Below the pieces are notes generated by a model. That model saw only the letters and a list, made by a program, of their open reading frames with translations. It searched no databases and had not been told where the DNA came from. The position numbers and the translations under genes are program-made. Shown here piece after piece: positions 32,835 through 45,780 of a DNA stretch of 64,000 bases; within the stretch, counting starts at the first letter, position 1; every line of letters begins with the position of its first letter. Where the stretch lies: NCBI GenBank assembly GCA_004835665.1, contig RBKR01000009.1, positions 930,001 to 994,000 of the forward strand. The letters run 5' to 3'. The DNA comes from Phoma sp. XZ068. Lineage: Eukaryota; Ascomycota; Dothideomycetes; Pleosporales; Didymellaceae.

Positions 32835-35800
32835 ATGGCCCGCAAAGGCGGGGGCTCGACCCAACGCAAGGTGCCTCCGGCGGCTCCTGCAAATGTACAT
32901 ACGAACAGCAATGCGAATGGAAATCCTCCACCATCAACCATTGCGGCTCAAATCGTGCACAATGCAGCAAATGTCAATTCGAGGCAAGATGCTGCCGCAA
33001 AAGTTACATTCGGCGAGCTTCTGAAAGAGTTTCTGCAACATCCAAGCACAGACGAGCCGGACGCTCAACTAGTAGCATTCATTTGCGTTGTCGCAGAGGC
33101 AGGCTTGGAAGGCTTGTTCAAAGAGGACCCATTTGCTCAAGATGAGCAGAGAGAGCAGGGTATTCGCAGTATTGCTGCAATAATGTATTTGCTACACCAA
33201 AAACCACATCTGCTTTTGAGCGCGAAGGACGGTGAAGATAATGGAATCCCACGGCCGCCCGTCATCATGTGGCTGTTCCCAAAATTTCTCGGTCTATTAA
33301 CGCACGCGACTCTACGACCAATTCATTGGCATGTTCAGGATTTTCTTGGTTTTTGTCTGAGTATACTAGCTAGAACAACAGCGTATTCGCGCCAGGCTGT
33401 TGCTGTTATACGACTATATAAGTCGAGCGTTGCTTGTAAGTGTCTCGGTGTTACTAACTACGCATCACTGATCGACTTCCAGACATTCGAGATGAATTGA
33501 AAGCAGTATATGACCCCGTTTCAGACCGAACTGCACCGTTTCGCCTTGCGATACCCTCTTCAAGCAGCCTCAACGAGTTCTGGCCTGAAAGCAAGCAGCT
33601 GATAGCTGTGCCCCACGATCTCCAGAGGACTATTTCTTCACCAACATCGGCCATCTATGTTGGCTTCAACCTTCTCGTTGCGCTAAGCGCCTCAACGTAC
33701 CAACGACCACGGAAAGTACTGTTTGTGCAACAATACCCCTGGATTTTGGATACTTGCGAGGAGTTATGGCATTACTTTCGACGATGGACCACGAGTTCTG
33801 AGAAGCGCCCACTACATGATGAGACCATCGCATTGTACATGCAGCTTCTGGACAAACTTGCAATTCCACATATCGAATCAAGAGATCGTTTTGCAGGCTC
33901 GGGCAAGGCTGTAGCGACATCGATCATTGGAGTTGTTCATCTCATCGAGAGCCTTTCCACTTCGCCAATGTCAGAGAGCAATCAGACCCAGCTCGCACTC
34001 ATGGTGGTGCGACTATATCGTGTTGCACGACTCGAGAAGTCTCATAAAAGTGTGCTTGATCGACAGTGTCAGCCCTCAAGGATGTCTGATACAGAGCCGT
34101 TGAAGCAGAGTGCAAGACGGGTTTGTGAGAACCCAGAAGTTTTATCTGGCTTACAAAAGGACCTACAGGTATGCACAGCATTATACTACCGCTACATGTC
34201 TCTGACGTACAACAGCTCGCATTATGTCTTTGGACGTCAAACGGCGCGTGGCCAGAGGTAACCGAAAATCTGCGTGAAGAGCTGTGCTCAGCTGGCGCAG
34301 CAAGCTTTACTTCCACTAAGATAGCCGAAGACGCAACCAAGTGCGTACAAATATTTCAGAAGATGCATATGGGCGAGGATAGGCCAGCAAAGCGGCGCAA
34401 AACACTGCACGAAGCGTCAGAAGACGTCAACACATCAGTCTACCAGCAACTCACAATACTACTTAATGGCAGCTCACAAGACTCTCCGTTACTCAACCTT
34501 TCGAATCTCCATAACATCGTTCAGTATGTATCACAATTGATTCCGTTGTGGTTATGCTTACACTCCCAGGGCAAAATATTCATCTCTACCGGACCATCCG
34601 AAGCAGAATGAAGCAGCACAACAACAAGTACTTACGGCCTTAGGGAAGGTTGCTTGCGCAGGCTCTCGATGTTTGCAGGCCAACAAGAATGGTTCGGAGG
34701 ATTGGCAGAAGCTCAGTTGCAGCCTTTGTCGCGCGCCAACCGCTAAAGGCCGGAAGCCGGAAGTCTATTGGGATCGAAGTGATCGTGGTGATGACTGGAA
34801 AGAAGTGGCTGCCGCACTCCTCGCAATCACGAAGGAGTCCAAGTTTCAGAATTCGACAAAGCCTCGAGTGCTCATGGCTGTCGCCATAGGACGCCTCTTT
34901 AATCACATTTACGATTCTGAGTATCTCAATCTGGAAGTGTGCGAACTAGGACAGTGGTTGCTTGCGTGCATGAGCCGGTCTCTCAGAGAATTGAAGATTG
35001 CGGCCACGTAAGTTTGCCATACTCTGTATAGCACTGGAGTACTGACGATGAGATAGCCATGCCCTTATGGTATTCCTACGGAGCGATATCGCCAGCCGGA
35101 TACGTCAAAAGAATCGAACCTCAGTCATTGAATTCTTCGATGCACTCGTGCAACGTGGTGTCCTTGCTGATCAGGAGACCTTGATCTTGGCGTATGGCCA
35201 AGTCGCTCGGTAAGTCCTACACCCTGATCTCAGCACATAGACTAATCTTTCGAAGCGTGTGTGGTGAGCTAGAGTTTCCGATTATCTTACATCGGCTAGT
35301 AGAATACCTTGGCCATCCAAACGCTCTCGTATGTGGCATGGCGTATAGAGAGGTAGGCGTTTTCCCTTGTTAACCGCTAGTTTCGCACTGACAGTTCCAG
35401 CTTGATGCTCTAGCTGAGCCCTACGAACCTCAAGCCTTGTTTAAGCCGTACTGGAGGATACTTGCCTTTTCCGTCATCAAAGATATCGTCAACAAGCCCC
35501 AAAAGGCACAGCAGCTTGCTGATCTTACAGAGCAAACTGTTCGTCAGCTGCTTGTATTGACCCAGTCGTATACTTTACCGCACCTGGTGTTGACGAAGAG
35601 GAGGGATATCATCGAGAAGATTGCTCAGGCTCGCAAAGTCTCGGTAGCTGAAGTATTGACTCAGCCTCGAAACAACCTCGCCAAAATCCTGGCGTTGCTG
35701 CTTTCTCAGTCTGTACCGGACATTGAATCCCACGCTATGGAAACATTAGCCGAAATCGAGCCAGCTATGCGGGAGGGTAGCAATGACAAGCTTGAGACTT

Positions 35801-38800
35801 TGATTTCACTTGACATTACAGGTGTCGCCATTGAGATTCTTATGCTGTCTGCAGAACGAGATGAGTCAAGAAAAGCCCCAGTATGTATATTCGCTACTCC
35901 TATTGCTACAACTCATGAATTGACTAACATGTATAGTATCACCGCGCGTTCAGCACGCTTGCTCGCCTTGCCGATACTAAGCATGGACAACGTAGATCTT
36001 CATCCAAGACCAAAAGTCTAGACGAGTTTTGCGAGACACATATTCTGGGTATCATTGCATACTTCTCGGACATTGTGGAGAGCCCGCTCACGCAAGGGAA
36101 AACTGCGCCACATCCATTGCCCGAGCGCAAACGATGTATAGCAGCCATTGGCGACTTTATCACTCTTGCGCGGTACAGTGTGAATGGAGCATTGCCGCAG
36201 GTAAGTTTCTATGCGCTTCAATGTACAAAGAGTTGCTAATCGGTGATAGGTACGCGCATGCTTACAGTCCGCAATGGCAGATCCAGATCTCTGTGACGAT
36301 GCCTTTCTGGTATGGACAGCTTTTATTGACGCTCTCGATGCGGACGATACGATGCTTGTAATCGATCAGACGTTCGCCCTAATCGTAGAGCACTGGAACA
36401 TCTTCTCGGAGGAAACTCAACTTTTGGCAAACAAGACAATTGTAGCTCTGACACAGGATTATGATGCACAATTGCGAGCACGAATCGAGTACCTCCCGTC
36501 GCTGGCGACTATTCCCATGATGTCAAAGACTGAAGCAGAGTTGGTACGATTCAAGTCACATGTGGATACCATGAGGACTTTCCAAGCGTTTGGCATTAGA
36601 TGCAAAGACCAGAATGCTGTGGTTGTCCGTCAGGCTCTCAGAGAGCTTGAACCATATCTGGATGCTAATCAAAAGCACCTGCACCAAGCAATTGTGGGAC
36701 AAAAGCCACTGCCCGTATTGGCGGCACTTACTCGATCGCTTCTCGACGCCAGCATACGGTTTTCAGAAGGCCATGCCGACATTACCACATTATGCGCACA
36801 ATGCCTGGGCACCATTGGAGGCCTCGATCCATATCGAGTGGAGACGGTACGCGAAAAGAAACGCGTGCTGATGTTGTCGAACTTCTCACGAAGAGACGAG
36901 GATATCGACTTCGTAGCTCTTCTACTCGAGCAAGTTCTTGTGAAGGTCTTCCTTTCGACTACCAACGCCACCTCACAAGGGTGGATAGCATATGTCATGC
37001 AGGAAATGCTCAAGCATTGTGGCTTTAGCGCATTAGCGGTAGCGAAGCCTCGCTCTTCACAGGTCAGCACGGAAGCACAGAGGTGGAACGACATTCCGGA
37101 GCCTACGAGAAACGTCCTGACTCCCTTCCTTAACTCGAGATACTCCGTAAATCGGAACCCGGCTCTGCACTACAAGTCTCCCGCATACCCTATCTTCGAT
37201 GGTAAGATCAGTCATGGAACCTGGCTGCAAACTTTCGTGTACGACCTTTTACAGAAAGGACAGGGCGTCAACGTGGAAATGGTATTTCCAGTGTTGGCTA
37301 GAGTTATCAGAGGGTTTGATCTGTCTATTGCGACCTTCATCCTTCCTTTCGCCGCCTTGAACGTCATTGTGTCTGATAATGACGACAACATGACATACGT
37401 AGGAACAGAGCTGATGACGGTACTGCGTTGTGAAGTCCAATCTACCAATCAGGCTGACGCCGTACTGATCAAGCAATGCAGCGAGGTAAGTTTGAAATAT
37501 CGCTGGATGTTGTTTCACTGGCTAAATTATGCAGAATGTGTTCCAAGTTCTTGATTACCTCTCGCTGTGGTTACAAGAGAAGAAGAAGTCTGTCACCGAT
37601 GCCAGGATCATGGCTGGCAAGACCGGTCGAGGCGTCTCGGAAGAAGACGAGATGAATGCAATCAAACAGATCAGTCGCGTAGAAGGTATCCTCCAGCTCA
37701 TCCCAGCTGAAGTTATCTCTCAACGTGCGGTCCAGTGCGGATCGTACGCTCGCGCCCTTTTCCACTGGGAGCAATATTACCGTCAACAGCAGCAACTCAA
37801 AACCGAGACACATCAAGCGTTCGAGAAAGATGACCTGTTACAGCATCTGCAATCCATCTACGCGCAGATCGATGAGCCTGATAGCATCGAAGGTATCACG
37901 GCTCATCTCAGAGTGCTCAACCCTGAACAACAGATCATGGAAGATCGCAAGGCTGGTCGATGGACCGCAGCTCAGAGCTGGTACGAGATCGCCTTGGCCG
38001 AGAAGCCGGACGACCTGGAAACTCAAGTCAATCTTTTGACCTGTCTGAAAGAGTCTGGCCAATATGGTAAGTTGCACGCAACAAAATGTGATCTATTAGG
38101 ACTAACCTTGTGTAGATGCAATTCTCAATTACGTCGACGGTTTTCATGCATCGAACTCACTATCGGTCAGCACGCTTCCATTTGCTGTTGAAGCAGCTTG
38201 GTCGGCCGGCAAATGGACTCAGCTTGAGAGGATTCTCGATGATTCAACTTACCACATCACTAGTGCAAACGCAGATTTCAACGTTGGCGTTGGACATGCC
38301 TTGCTTGCGTTGTATCGAACAGATGAGGCACAGTTCAAGTCCATCACCGCTGGCCTTCGTGGAGCCTTGTCCAAGAGCCTTTCCCCATCAAATACCAACT
38401 CTCTGCAAGCATGTCACGACACGTTGGTCAAATTGCACGCCCTATATGAGATTGAAGCAATCAGCGGGGTCATGTCGCCCACTACACCAGAACGCGAAGT
38501 TATTCTTGAAAACCTGGACCACAGACTGGAGGTCATTGGTGCTTATACTTCCGACAAGCAGTACCTTCTTGGTGTCCGCCGTGCGACTATGCTAGTCTCG
38601 AAGTAAGTGACTTACAACCACGATCATATAATCAATACTAATCGAATCAGAATCGATTTCAACGACCTAGATATCGCTTCCGCCTGGCTTACTACAGGAC
38701 GACTTGCTCGCAAGGGCGGATTCATGACCACCGCATTTAATTCGGTCCTCCATGCCGACCAGCTGGGAGATGGTGCATCCAAAATTGAGTACTCCAAGTT

Positions 38801-40883
38801 GCTCTGGAAAGAAGGGCACCATCGAAAGGCGATCCAAAATCTTCGAGGTGCCATTGACAGCAACGCATTCCAGAACAGCGACAGCCTGCCCATCAATATC
38901 TCAATCACTACTGACGGTCGAGGTGCCGACCACATGAGCAAGGTGAAATGCCACGCGCAGCTTCTCCTGGCGAAGTGGCTCGACCGCGCTGGACAAACAA
39001 AATCTGGGTCCTTGAAGGATGCATACGCGACAGGCGTCATGTCGTACCCCAAGTGGGACAAGGGTCATTATTACCTAGGTCGATACTACCTCAAGCTCTT
39101 GGAATCTGAGAAGAAGCTGCCAGTCTTGAAACAGAGCCAGGAATACCTCGCCGGAAGTCTGATAAAGCTCGTCATTGAGAATTTTGTTCGCTCTACTGTC
39201 TATGGAACAAAGTACTACTACCAGACGCTGCCGAAGATCCTCACACTTTGGCTAGACCTTGGAACGGAGGTCATGAACTCAACACCACGGTCAGCGCGAG
39301 ATAAGGAGTTTCATGATCACAGAGTTTCCTACTTGGAACATATTAACAAATATCTTAAGCGGTACGCTGGCGAGCGCATGCCTGCTTACACATGGTATAC
39401 TGCGTTCCCACAGATCATCACGCGTATCAGCCACCCAAACAAGAGCGTCTGGGATGCGTTGCAGTCTATAATCATTCGAGTCGCAGCAGCGTACCCGCAA
39501 CAGACGCTATGGAGTTTACTTGCGGTGCTTCACTCCACTCAAGATGACCGCCGAGCACGTGGTACCGCTGTATTGCAGAAGTTGCGAGACACATCGAAGC
39601 GCAAGAACGGAGCTGTAGATCTCAAGAACGTCATCGTTCAAGGGCAACGCTTGACCGATGCTCTGTTGGTAGCCTGTGATGCTCCGGTTGAGCAACGAGT
39701 CACCCACGTCAGTCTTTCGAAAGACCTTGGTTTCAGTCACAGGCTTGCACCGAGCCAGCTGGTCGTTCCCATCGAAGCTAACATGTTGCCGAACCTTCCT
39801 GCTGGAAATGACAGCAAGACCATACGCTTACACAATCCATTCCCACAAGATGCTGTCACCATCAACGCATTCATGGACGATGTTCTGGTGCTGTCTTCGC
39901 TCCAGCGTCCTCGCAAAATCAACGTACGAGGCTCAGACGGTCGATCCTACGGTCTCCTCTGCAAACCCAAGGATGACTTGCGCAAGGATCAGCGTCTCAT
40001 GGAGTTCAATGCTATGATCAACCGCGCGTTGCAGAAGGATATCGAGTCCAGTAAGCGCCGCTTGTACATCAAAACGTACGCAGTGACACCTCTGAACGAA
40101 GAGTGCGGAGCCATTGAGTGGGTCGAAGGTCTCAAGCCGATGCGCGATATCATCATTCGATTCTACCGCCAGCACAATGTGCAGATTGATTACTCGGAAA
40201 TTCGCGTGCTGCTCAACGAAGCATCATCGTCGCCATCGAAGGTGCCCATCTTCACAGACAAAATCTTGGGCAAGTTCCAGCCAGTGCTACACGAGTGGTT
40301 CGTCGAGACGTTCCCAGAGCCAGAAGCTTGGCTATCTGCGCGACTGCGATATACACGGTCTTGCGCGGTAATGAGCATTGTTGGTCACGTACTAGGCCTG
40401 GGTGACCGGCACGGTGAGAACGTGTTGTTAGAACAGGGCGATGGTGGCACCTTCCATGTCGACTTCAACTGCCTGTTTGACAAGGGCCTTACGTTTGAGA
40501 AGCCGGAGCTCGTACCGTTCCGCCTCACGCACAACATGGTCGATGCTATGGGCCCACAAGGCGTCGAAGGTCCTTTCAGAAAGGCAGCCGAACTGGTGTA
40601 CAGTCTTCTGCGACAGCACGAAGATACGCTCATCACGATTCTTGAAACATTCGTGCACGATCCCACAGCCGACTTCTTGGGCGGCAAACGGAGGAAGAAG
40701 ATTGCTGGTGTTCCAGACACGCCCCAGGAGGTACTAGACAGCGTAAGGACGAAGGTCAATGGATATCTGAAGGGAGAGTCTGTGCCGCTGAGTGTGGAGG
40801 GATACGTGGACGCATTGATCGCAATGGCAAGGGATCCGTTCAATTTGGCGGCCATGTACATTGGATGGTGTGCTTTCTTTTAG
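32835..40883 (+). CDS. mec1: Checkpoint kinase Mec1/ATR (UvsB)
   Basis: PI3K-like Ser/Thr protein kinase that senses RPA-coated single-stranded DNA and starts the DNA-damage and replication checkpoint. Twelve exons: 32835-33435, 33483-34168, 34216-34523, 34570-35007, 35057-35209, 35256-35352, 35401-35880, 35937-36200, 36250-37485, 37535-38066, 38116-38602, 38651-40883; all introns are 45-56 nt and frames close exactly, giving 2504 residues. Order: N-terminal HEAT repeats, UME-type region, FAT domain (~1500-2050), kinase domain, FATC. Kinase signatures: VTINAFMDDVLVLSSLQRPR, the lysine segment YGLLCKPKDDLRKD, catalytic loop HVLGLGDRHGENVLL (about 2340) and metal-binding HVDFNCLFDKG. The FATC tail ends NLAAMYIGWCAFF. 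Intact on all visible key residues. Confidence 0.96.
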
Positions 40884-41643
40884 CATGCCTTGCTACAAAA
40901 AAGGGAGTTGAGGTTTGATCTATCTGTTGTTGGATGAGCATATGTAGCGTTGTATTGAGGGATATTGGGTGAACGGGAGAATGTTGGCAAGCGGTCAGCG
41001 GTTAGGCTCAATGGTCTTAGACAAATATTTAGACAGAAGTCGCCGCCCAGTGACGAACATCACATGTGTTGAAAGAAGCAAACAGATAGACAGGCATATA
41101 ACATGCCTCTTGCATGTACTTGCAGTATATCGCTTTCATCCCATTTTCTATGCTTCGCGCCTCGACCTGGCAAAAGGTTATAATCCCAAGTTCGCCTGAG
41201 CAATATTTTGGCATTTGAGCTCAAGAAAACTACAGTTAACTTCACTTGCGCCAAATATGTGTGGTCTGTTTGACATGTATGGAAGGAACGCGCCTCGACC
41301 ACGGCAAGGCTGGCGGCAGGGGGAACTCGACGATGGGGAACCAATCGCAGGGCAATCGCGCCCGCCCGCAACCTAGGATCATGTCTAGCAGTACCACGGC
41401 GCGACCGTTGCAGCACCAACCCATCTTCGCCGTATTCGATTGCCTTTATTTCGTCAGATCGCGCCCGAAGAAGTCGACCTGACAATCAAGCCTCGACTGA
41501 ACCAAAGCTCGACACTGTACGAGTGAAGCTTGAATTGCGAAGACAGGGAGCAGCTATTTGGCAGCCGGCTACATTGTATTTGGCCGCAGCTTACGGCAGG
41601 GACGATATTGTGAGGGTCGCAGCGCCACAGCTACACAGCCAAA
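40884..41643. other. Intergenic region between mec1 and arp8
   Basis: About 760 bp in tandem orientation. Short ORFs only, none with a domain. Presumably mec1 3' UTR and arp8 promoter. Confidence 0.5.
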
Positions 41644-43933
41644 ATGGTGGGCAAGAAATCGGGCAGAGCCCAGCTGAAGCAGGAAGGTAGGATTGCCTTG
41701 TGCTGCTGTGTTGCCGTCTAGTTGCTGACAGCATGCGCAGGCCTCGAGCGGACAGACAACAACATGGAGCTCTCGTCGTGGCCCCAGGTGGGCATGATCA
41801 ACCAGAAGAACTACTACACCGAGTTCCTCAAGCGCGACGAACAGTTCCTGGCCGTTCGTTACCCCAAAGACGAGGAGCGCGCGCGCATCGTACAAGAAGC
41901 CCGCGACAAGGACCGCGCACGCGCGCTGGGCGTCCCCCAAGCGGCCGAAGGCGCAACTCCACTGCCTGACGAGGCTGCGGACGAGGTCGACGCTTCATTG
42001 GACTCTGCGCGGACAGACATCTCCAAGCTCATCATTATACACCCCGGCAGCCAGAACCTGAGAATAGGGCTGGGCTCAGATGCATTGCCCAAAACTATAC
42101 CCATGGTGATTGCGCGGAAATGGAAGGAGAGCGAGTGCGAAGAGGAAGGCGGAGAGCCCAGCCCCAAGCGCATGAAGATCGAGGGAGAACTGCCTGCGGA
42201 CGCTCTCCCTGAGAAGTGGTTCGGGGAGGACTTTGCCGACCAGTACATGGCTATGTCTTCGGAGCTGAGGACGAGGATGCGCTCCAACAAGCGCAGAGTG
42301 CTACCCAACTCCAAGGACCTAGTCACGAACTACAACCGCCGCACACCGCCAGAGGTCATCTCAGAACACAACGATGTCAATCGTATCGAGTTTACAGAGA
42401 TCCCTTCGAACCCGGACAAGGCGCCGCATTTCTTCACTGGCCCTGACGCACTTCGCATACCCGAACGTTCAAACCCTCGGTACAAGCTGTTCTGGCCGCT
42501 GCGCCACGGTACCTTCAACGAGAGCGAGTATGTGGACCGCAACCAGATTTACCACGACATATCCAAGATCTATGAGGAAGCGTTCAAGAACCAGCTTGGC
42601 ATCACCAGGATGAAGGACCTTGCCAACTACAAGTGCGTGCTCATCATACCAGACTTGTACGAGCGCAATTACGTTACCATGATGCTCGACATTCTAATAC
42701 GAGATCTTGGGATTGGAAAGGTCTGTCTGCAACAAGAAAGCTTGTCCAACACCTTTGGCGCAGGGTCGGACAAGTTATGCGTAGTCGACATTGGCGCTCA
42801 GAAGACATCTATCTGCTGTGTCGACGAAGGCCTGTGTGTCGAGGAGTCTCGCATCAACTTGAAGATGGGCGGCGCAGACATCACAGAAACGTTCATCAAG
42901 ATGATGCTTTACGGTCATTTCCCGTACTCTGAAATCAACTTGAAGAGGCGGTATGACTTCCTGCTTGCCGAGGAGCTGAAACAGAAGTTTTGCTCTATGG
43001 ATGAAGGTTCTGTTATGGTCCAGACATGGGACTTCCACCTTCGAGCTGCAGGGCAGGATACACGGAAGTACATGTTCAAGACTTATGACGAGACGTTGCT
43101 CTCCGTCATGGTGAGTGACAAGTGATCAGTTCACCGGAGTAACATGCTAACGACAACAGGGCCTCCTTAAGCCATCGATATTCGACAACTCGCGGAAGCT
43201 GGAAGGCCGCAGAAAGGTCGTCCCCCGCTCGGTCGATCTTTACGACAGCTCACCCAACGACCCCATCTCCGCCGCCCAACTCGTCGTCCTTGAGCTCGCT
43301 GGTGGCAGATCTGCTGGAGCACTCATCAACGGCACCCAAGAACCCGCTGTCGCTGCAACACCCCAGAAACCCGCACCCTTCAGCCTCCTCGGTCGCCTCA
43401 ACGACAACGAAGGCACACCTCGGTCATCCGTTGCAGGCTCCCCCGCTCCAGAAGGCACACCGAACCCCGACCGCGACACGCCTGGCATGGGCGACACCGA
43501 TACGCCGGCCGCCGGCCTCGTCTTCCGCGACCCGGTCCTCGAGAAAGTAAAAATCGCCGAAGAGCGCGACAAGACGCTTCCCATCATGCCCTTGGACATG
43601 GCAATCCTCGAATCCCTCGCCCAAGGCGGCCGCGGCGACGAACGCAAAATGCGCGACTTCTTCGGCGGCATCGTTCTCGTCGGCGGCGTCGCGAAGACGC
43701 CTGGATTCCGCGAGTTTCTCGAACAGCGCCTGCGCGATCTGCGCCCGGGACTCGGCGAACAAATTCTACTCCCGCCGCCGCCGAGGGATCTGGATCCGCA
43801 GGTTATTGCGTGGAAGGGCGGGAGTGTGTTTGGGCGGCTGAGCAGTCATGGGAATGATAGCTGGATTAGCAAGTACGAGTATGATATTCTGGGGAGCAGG
43901 CTGCTGAATAACAAATGCATGTTTGCTTGGTAG
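41644..43933 (+). CDS. arp8: Actin-related protein 8 (INO80 chromatin-remodelling complex)
   Basis: Nuclear actin-related subunit of INO80, part of the actin-Arp4-Arp8 module that binds extranucleosomal DNA. Exons 41644-41686, 41741-43110, 43160-43933 give 728 residues. The first exon gives MVGKKSGRAQLKQE, a short basic start. Actin-fold signatures: IIIHPGSQNLRIGLGSDALP (phosphate-1 region), CVLIIPDLYERNYVTMMLDI, KLCVVDIGAQKTSICCVDEG (phosphate-2), and IVLVGGVAKTPGFREFLEQR (adenosine region). A Pro/Thr-rich insertion near 530-610 matches the long inserts that distinguish Arp8 from actin. It ends KYEYDILGSRLLNNKCMFAW. The frame stays open for 118 codons beyond the TAG, treated separately. Confidence 0.93.
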
Positions 43934-44290
43934 GACAAGCAACGAATTAGGAGGCCGTTGGGGAGTGACATGCAGTACAACAGGGCTGTGGAGGTTGTGG
44001 AGGTAGAGGAAGAGCAACACATAGTAGAAGTGAAGAGCACACGGCAAGACGTGGTTATTCCCATTAAAGCAAAGACGCGTTCCAGACACTGCAAAACGGG
44101 TCGTTCAAGGGGTCGCCCTCCAGGTGTCAAGAATTCCAAGCCTTATGGTTTCTACAAGGGTGTGACGGCGGGTGCATACTGGGCAAAACGAGAACAACTT
44201 GCCCGCGACGAAGAATTGGATGCTCTCAACGGAATAAAGTCGTTTGGTCGTGCGTGGGATGTATGTGGTACAAGGAACGGTGGGCGATAG
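43934..44290 (+). CDS. In-frame open extension after arp8 stop, or separate small AT-hook-like ORF
   Basis: Directly after the arp8 TAG (43931-43933) the same frame is open for 118 codons and ends at TGA-free TAG 44288-44290. The first ATG inside is at 43970, giving 106 residues if translated alone. The sequence has an acidic part (EVVEVEEEQHIVEV), then a basic part with an AT-hook-like core (KTGRSRGRPPGVKNSKPYGF), then KREQLARDEELDALNGIKSF. Composition looks protein-like. It could be a separate small gene, a stop-readthrough extension, or part of the arp8 3' UTR. I recognise no family. Confidence 0.4.
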   Translation, partial: DKQRIRRPLGSDMQYNRAVEVVEVEEEQHIVEVKSTRQDVVIPIKAKTRSRHCKTGRSRGRPPGVKNSKPYGFYKGVTAGAYWAKREQLARDEELDALNGIKSFGRAWDVCGTRNGGR

Positions 44291-44776
44291 GAGATTGATC
44301 GGATGGTGCTTACATTGTTGAGGTATTATTATAGATTAGTGGTTTAGGGAACAGTTTCGGTACGCAATTCTACGACCAAAAGGCGTAAATTCAGGCACAA
44401 CTAAGCTTGAAATAATGATTGCATTCGATTAATCTGGGAGCGTTCTTACAAACCCCTTTCAGTACTGCACGGCCTACGCAGATATGTGACTGCATCAACG
44501 CCATAACGCCCGGTACAACAAGATCGATCCTGAGCCATAGGCAAGTCTCTCGTACTTATGCGTGACACGTCGACGAAAAGAACAAGACAACAAACAACAG
44601 ACCGTTGAGAGTCACCACCATCTCGGGTCTAGAAGCGAGATAAAAACGCCGGGTATATAAATCATTCCGCAGACCTGCCGTACTGCTGCAGCTCGCTCAC
44701 AAACGTATCGTATTTTGCCGCTACGCCTATGTGAGCTGGCTGTCTGTCTGTCGGCAGCTCACTCCTCGTCTGCCTC
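44291..44776. other. 3' intergenic region before kapC
   Basis: About 490 bp with 3' flanks of convergent genes. Nothing protein-like or RNA-like seen. Confidence 0.5.
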
Positions 44777-45780
44777 TCAATAAGCATTTGGGTCGGGGTA
44801 GACTGGGGATTGCTCGGGCTGCTGACCTTGCGGTGCATCGCCACCCTCAACCTTCGCGCGCTTCTCTGACGAATAGTCGCCTGCTCCAAACTGGCCCGCG
44901 TGCTTGCCGGTGCTGGCGCCATTCTGGGCTGCGGCTGCGGCTTGAGCGGCCATTTGCAGTTCGCCAATCTGTCGCTCAGAAAGGCCGCCATTGTTGCTCG
45001 AGCTTGGGCTCTGCTGTTGCGCTTGCTGCTCAGGTGGTTGTTGTTGCTGCTGGTGCTGCTGGAGGTTCGGGTTCAGGGTGGGGAGCTCGCCGTGCGGTCG
45101 GTTGGACAGGTCAACGCCTGCGGGCGCGGGCGGCACCTCGCCCTGTGTCTCGAGTAGACGCGATTGGAGGTTGATGATGTAGTCGCGGAGCTGGTAGTTC
45201 TCGGTCTGCAGGTTCTTGTAGAGCTCGCACAGGTGCTCAAACTCCTTGACCTGGTCCTTGAGCTGCTTGATGTACTCCTCTTTGCGCTGGCGGAAGGCGC
45301 GCTAGTACGGTCAGTTTCGTCCAATGCAGTCTGTCGGCGAACATACTTGGGCGGCTCGGTTCTGGGCAGCACGCTTGCTGGTCGACAGCTCTCTCCGGCC
45401 CTTGCGGCCTTCGCCGTCGTCGCTGGGGTCGGCTTGGCTCATGTAGTGCTGCGAGCCGGCGATGGCGGGATCAATGTGCTGCTGGGGACCGCCGGAATGC
45501 GGTTGCTGTTGCTGGATCGGCGCGGGCGCACTGGGCTGTCCAGCGCCGGCAGCAAGGAGATGTTCTCTTAAGCCTGCATTGCAATGCGCGTTAGTAATCA
45601 ACACGGAGACGTAAGCATGGGCAAGCACTAACTCATCTCGATGGTCGGCTTGCTGTGGTCCTACAGGGAGAGTCAGCAGGCGGCGGACTGATCCATCATC
45701 ACCGCGCTTACCTGAGCGGCTGGTTGCTGCATGTTATAGCCAGTATCGCTGCGGATCGAGGGGTATATGGTTCGGCTCAT
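44777..45780 (-). CDS. kapC: bZIP transcription factor, KapC/Yap-like
   Basis: Nuclear bZIP factor of the fungal KapC group. Exons on the minus strand: 45712-45780, 45633-45660, 45347-45573, 44777-45301, with introns of 51, 59 and 45 nt; 282 residues. The N terminus MSRTIYPSIRSDTGYNMQQP leads to a Gln/Pro-rich stretch. The basic region is RELSTSKRAAQNRAAQ plus RAFRQRKEEYIKQL, joined across intron 3 at residue 108; NxxAAQxAFR is the Yap/Pap1-type DNA-contact signature. The leucine zipper follows with the KapC-type ENYQLRDYIINLQSRLLETQ. The C terminus is Gln-rich and disordered, with an SSEKRAKVEGG basic patch. No cysteine-rich redox domains like those of Yap1 are seen. A 28-nt second exon is supported only by frame and splice signals. 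Confidence 0.9.
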
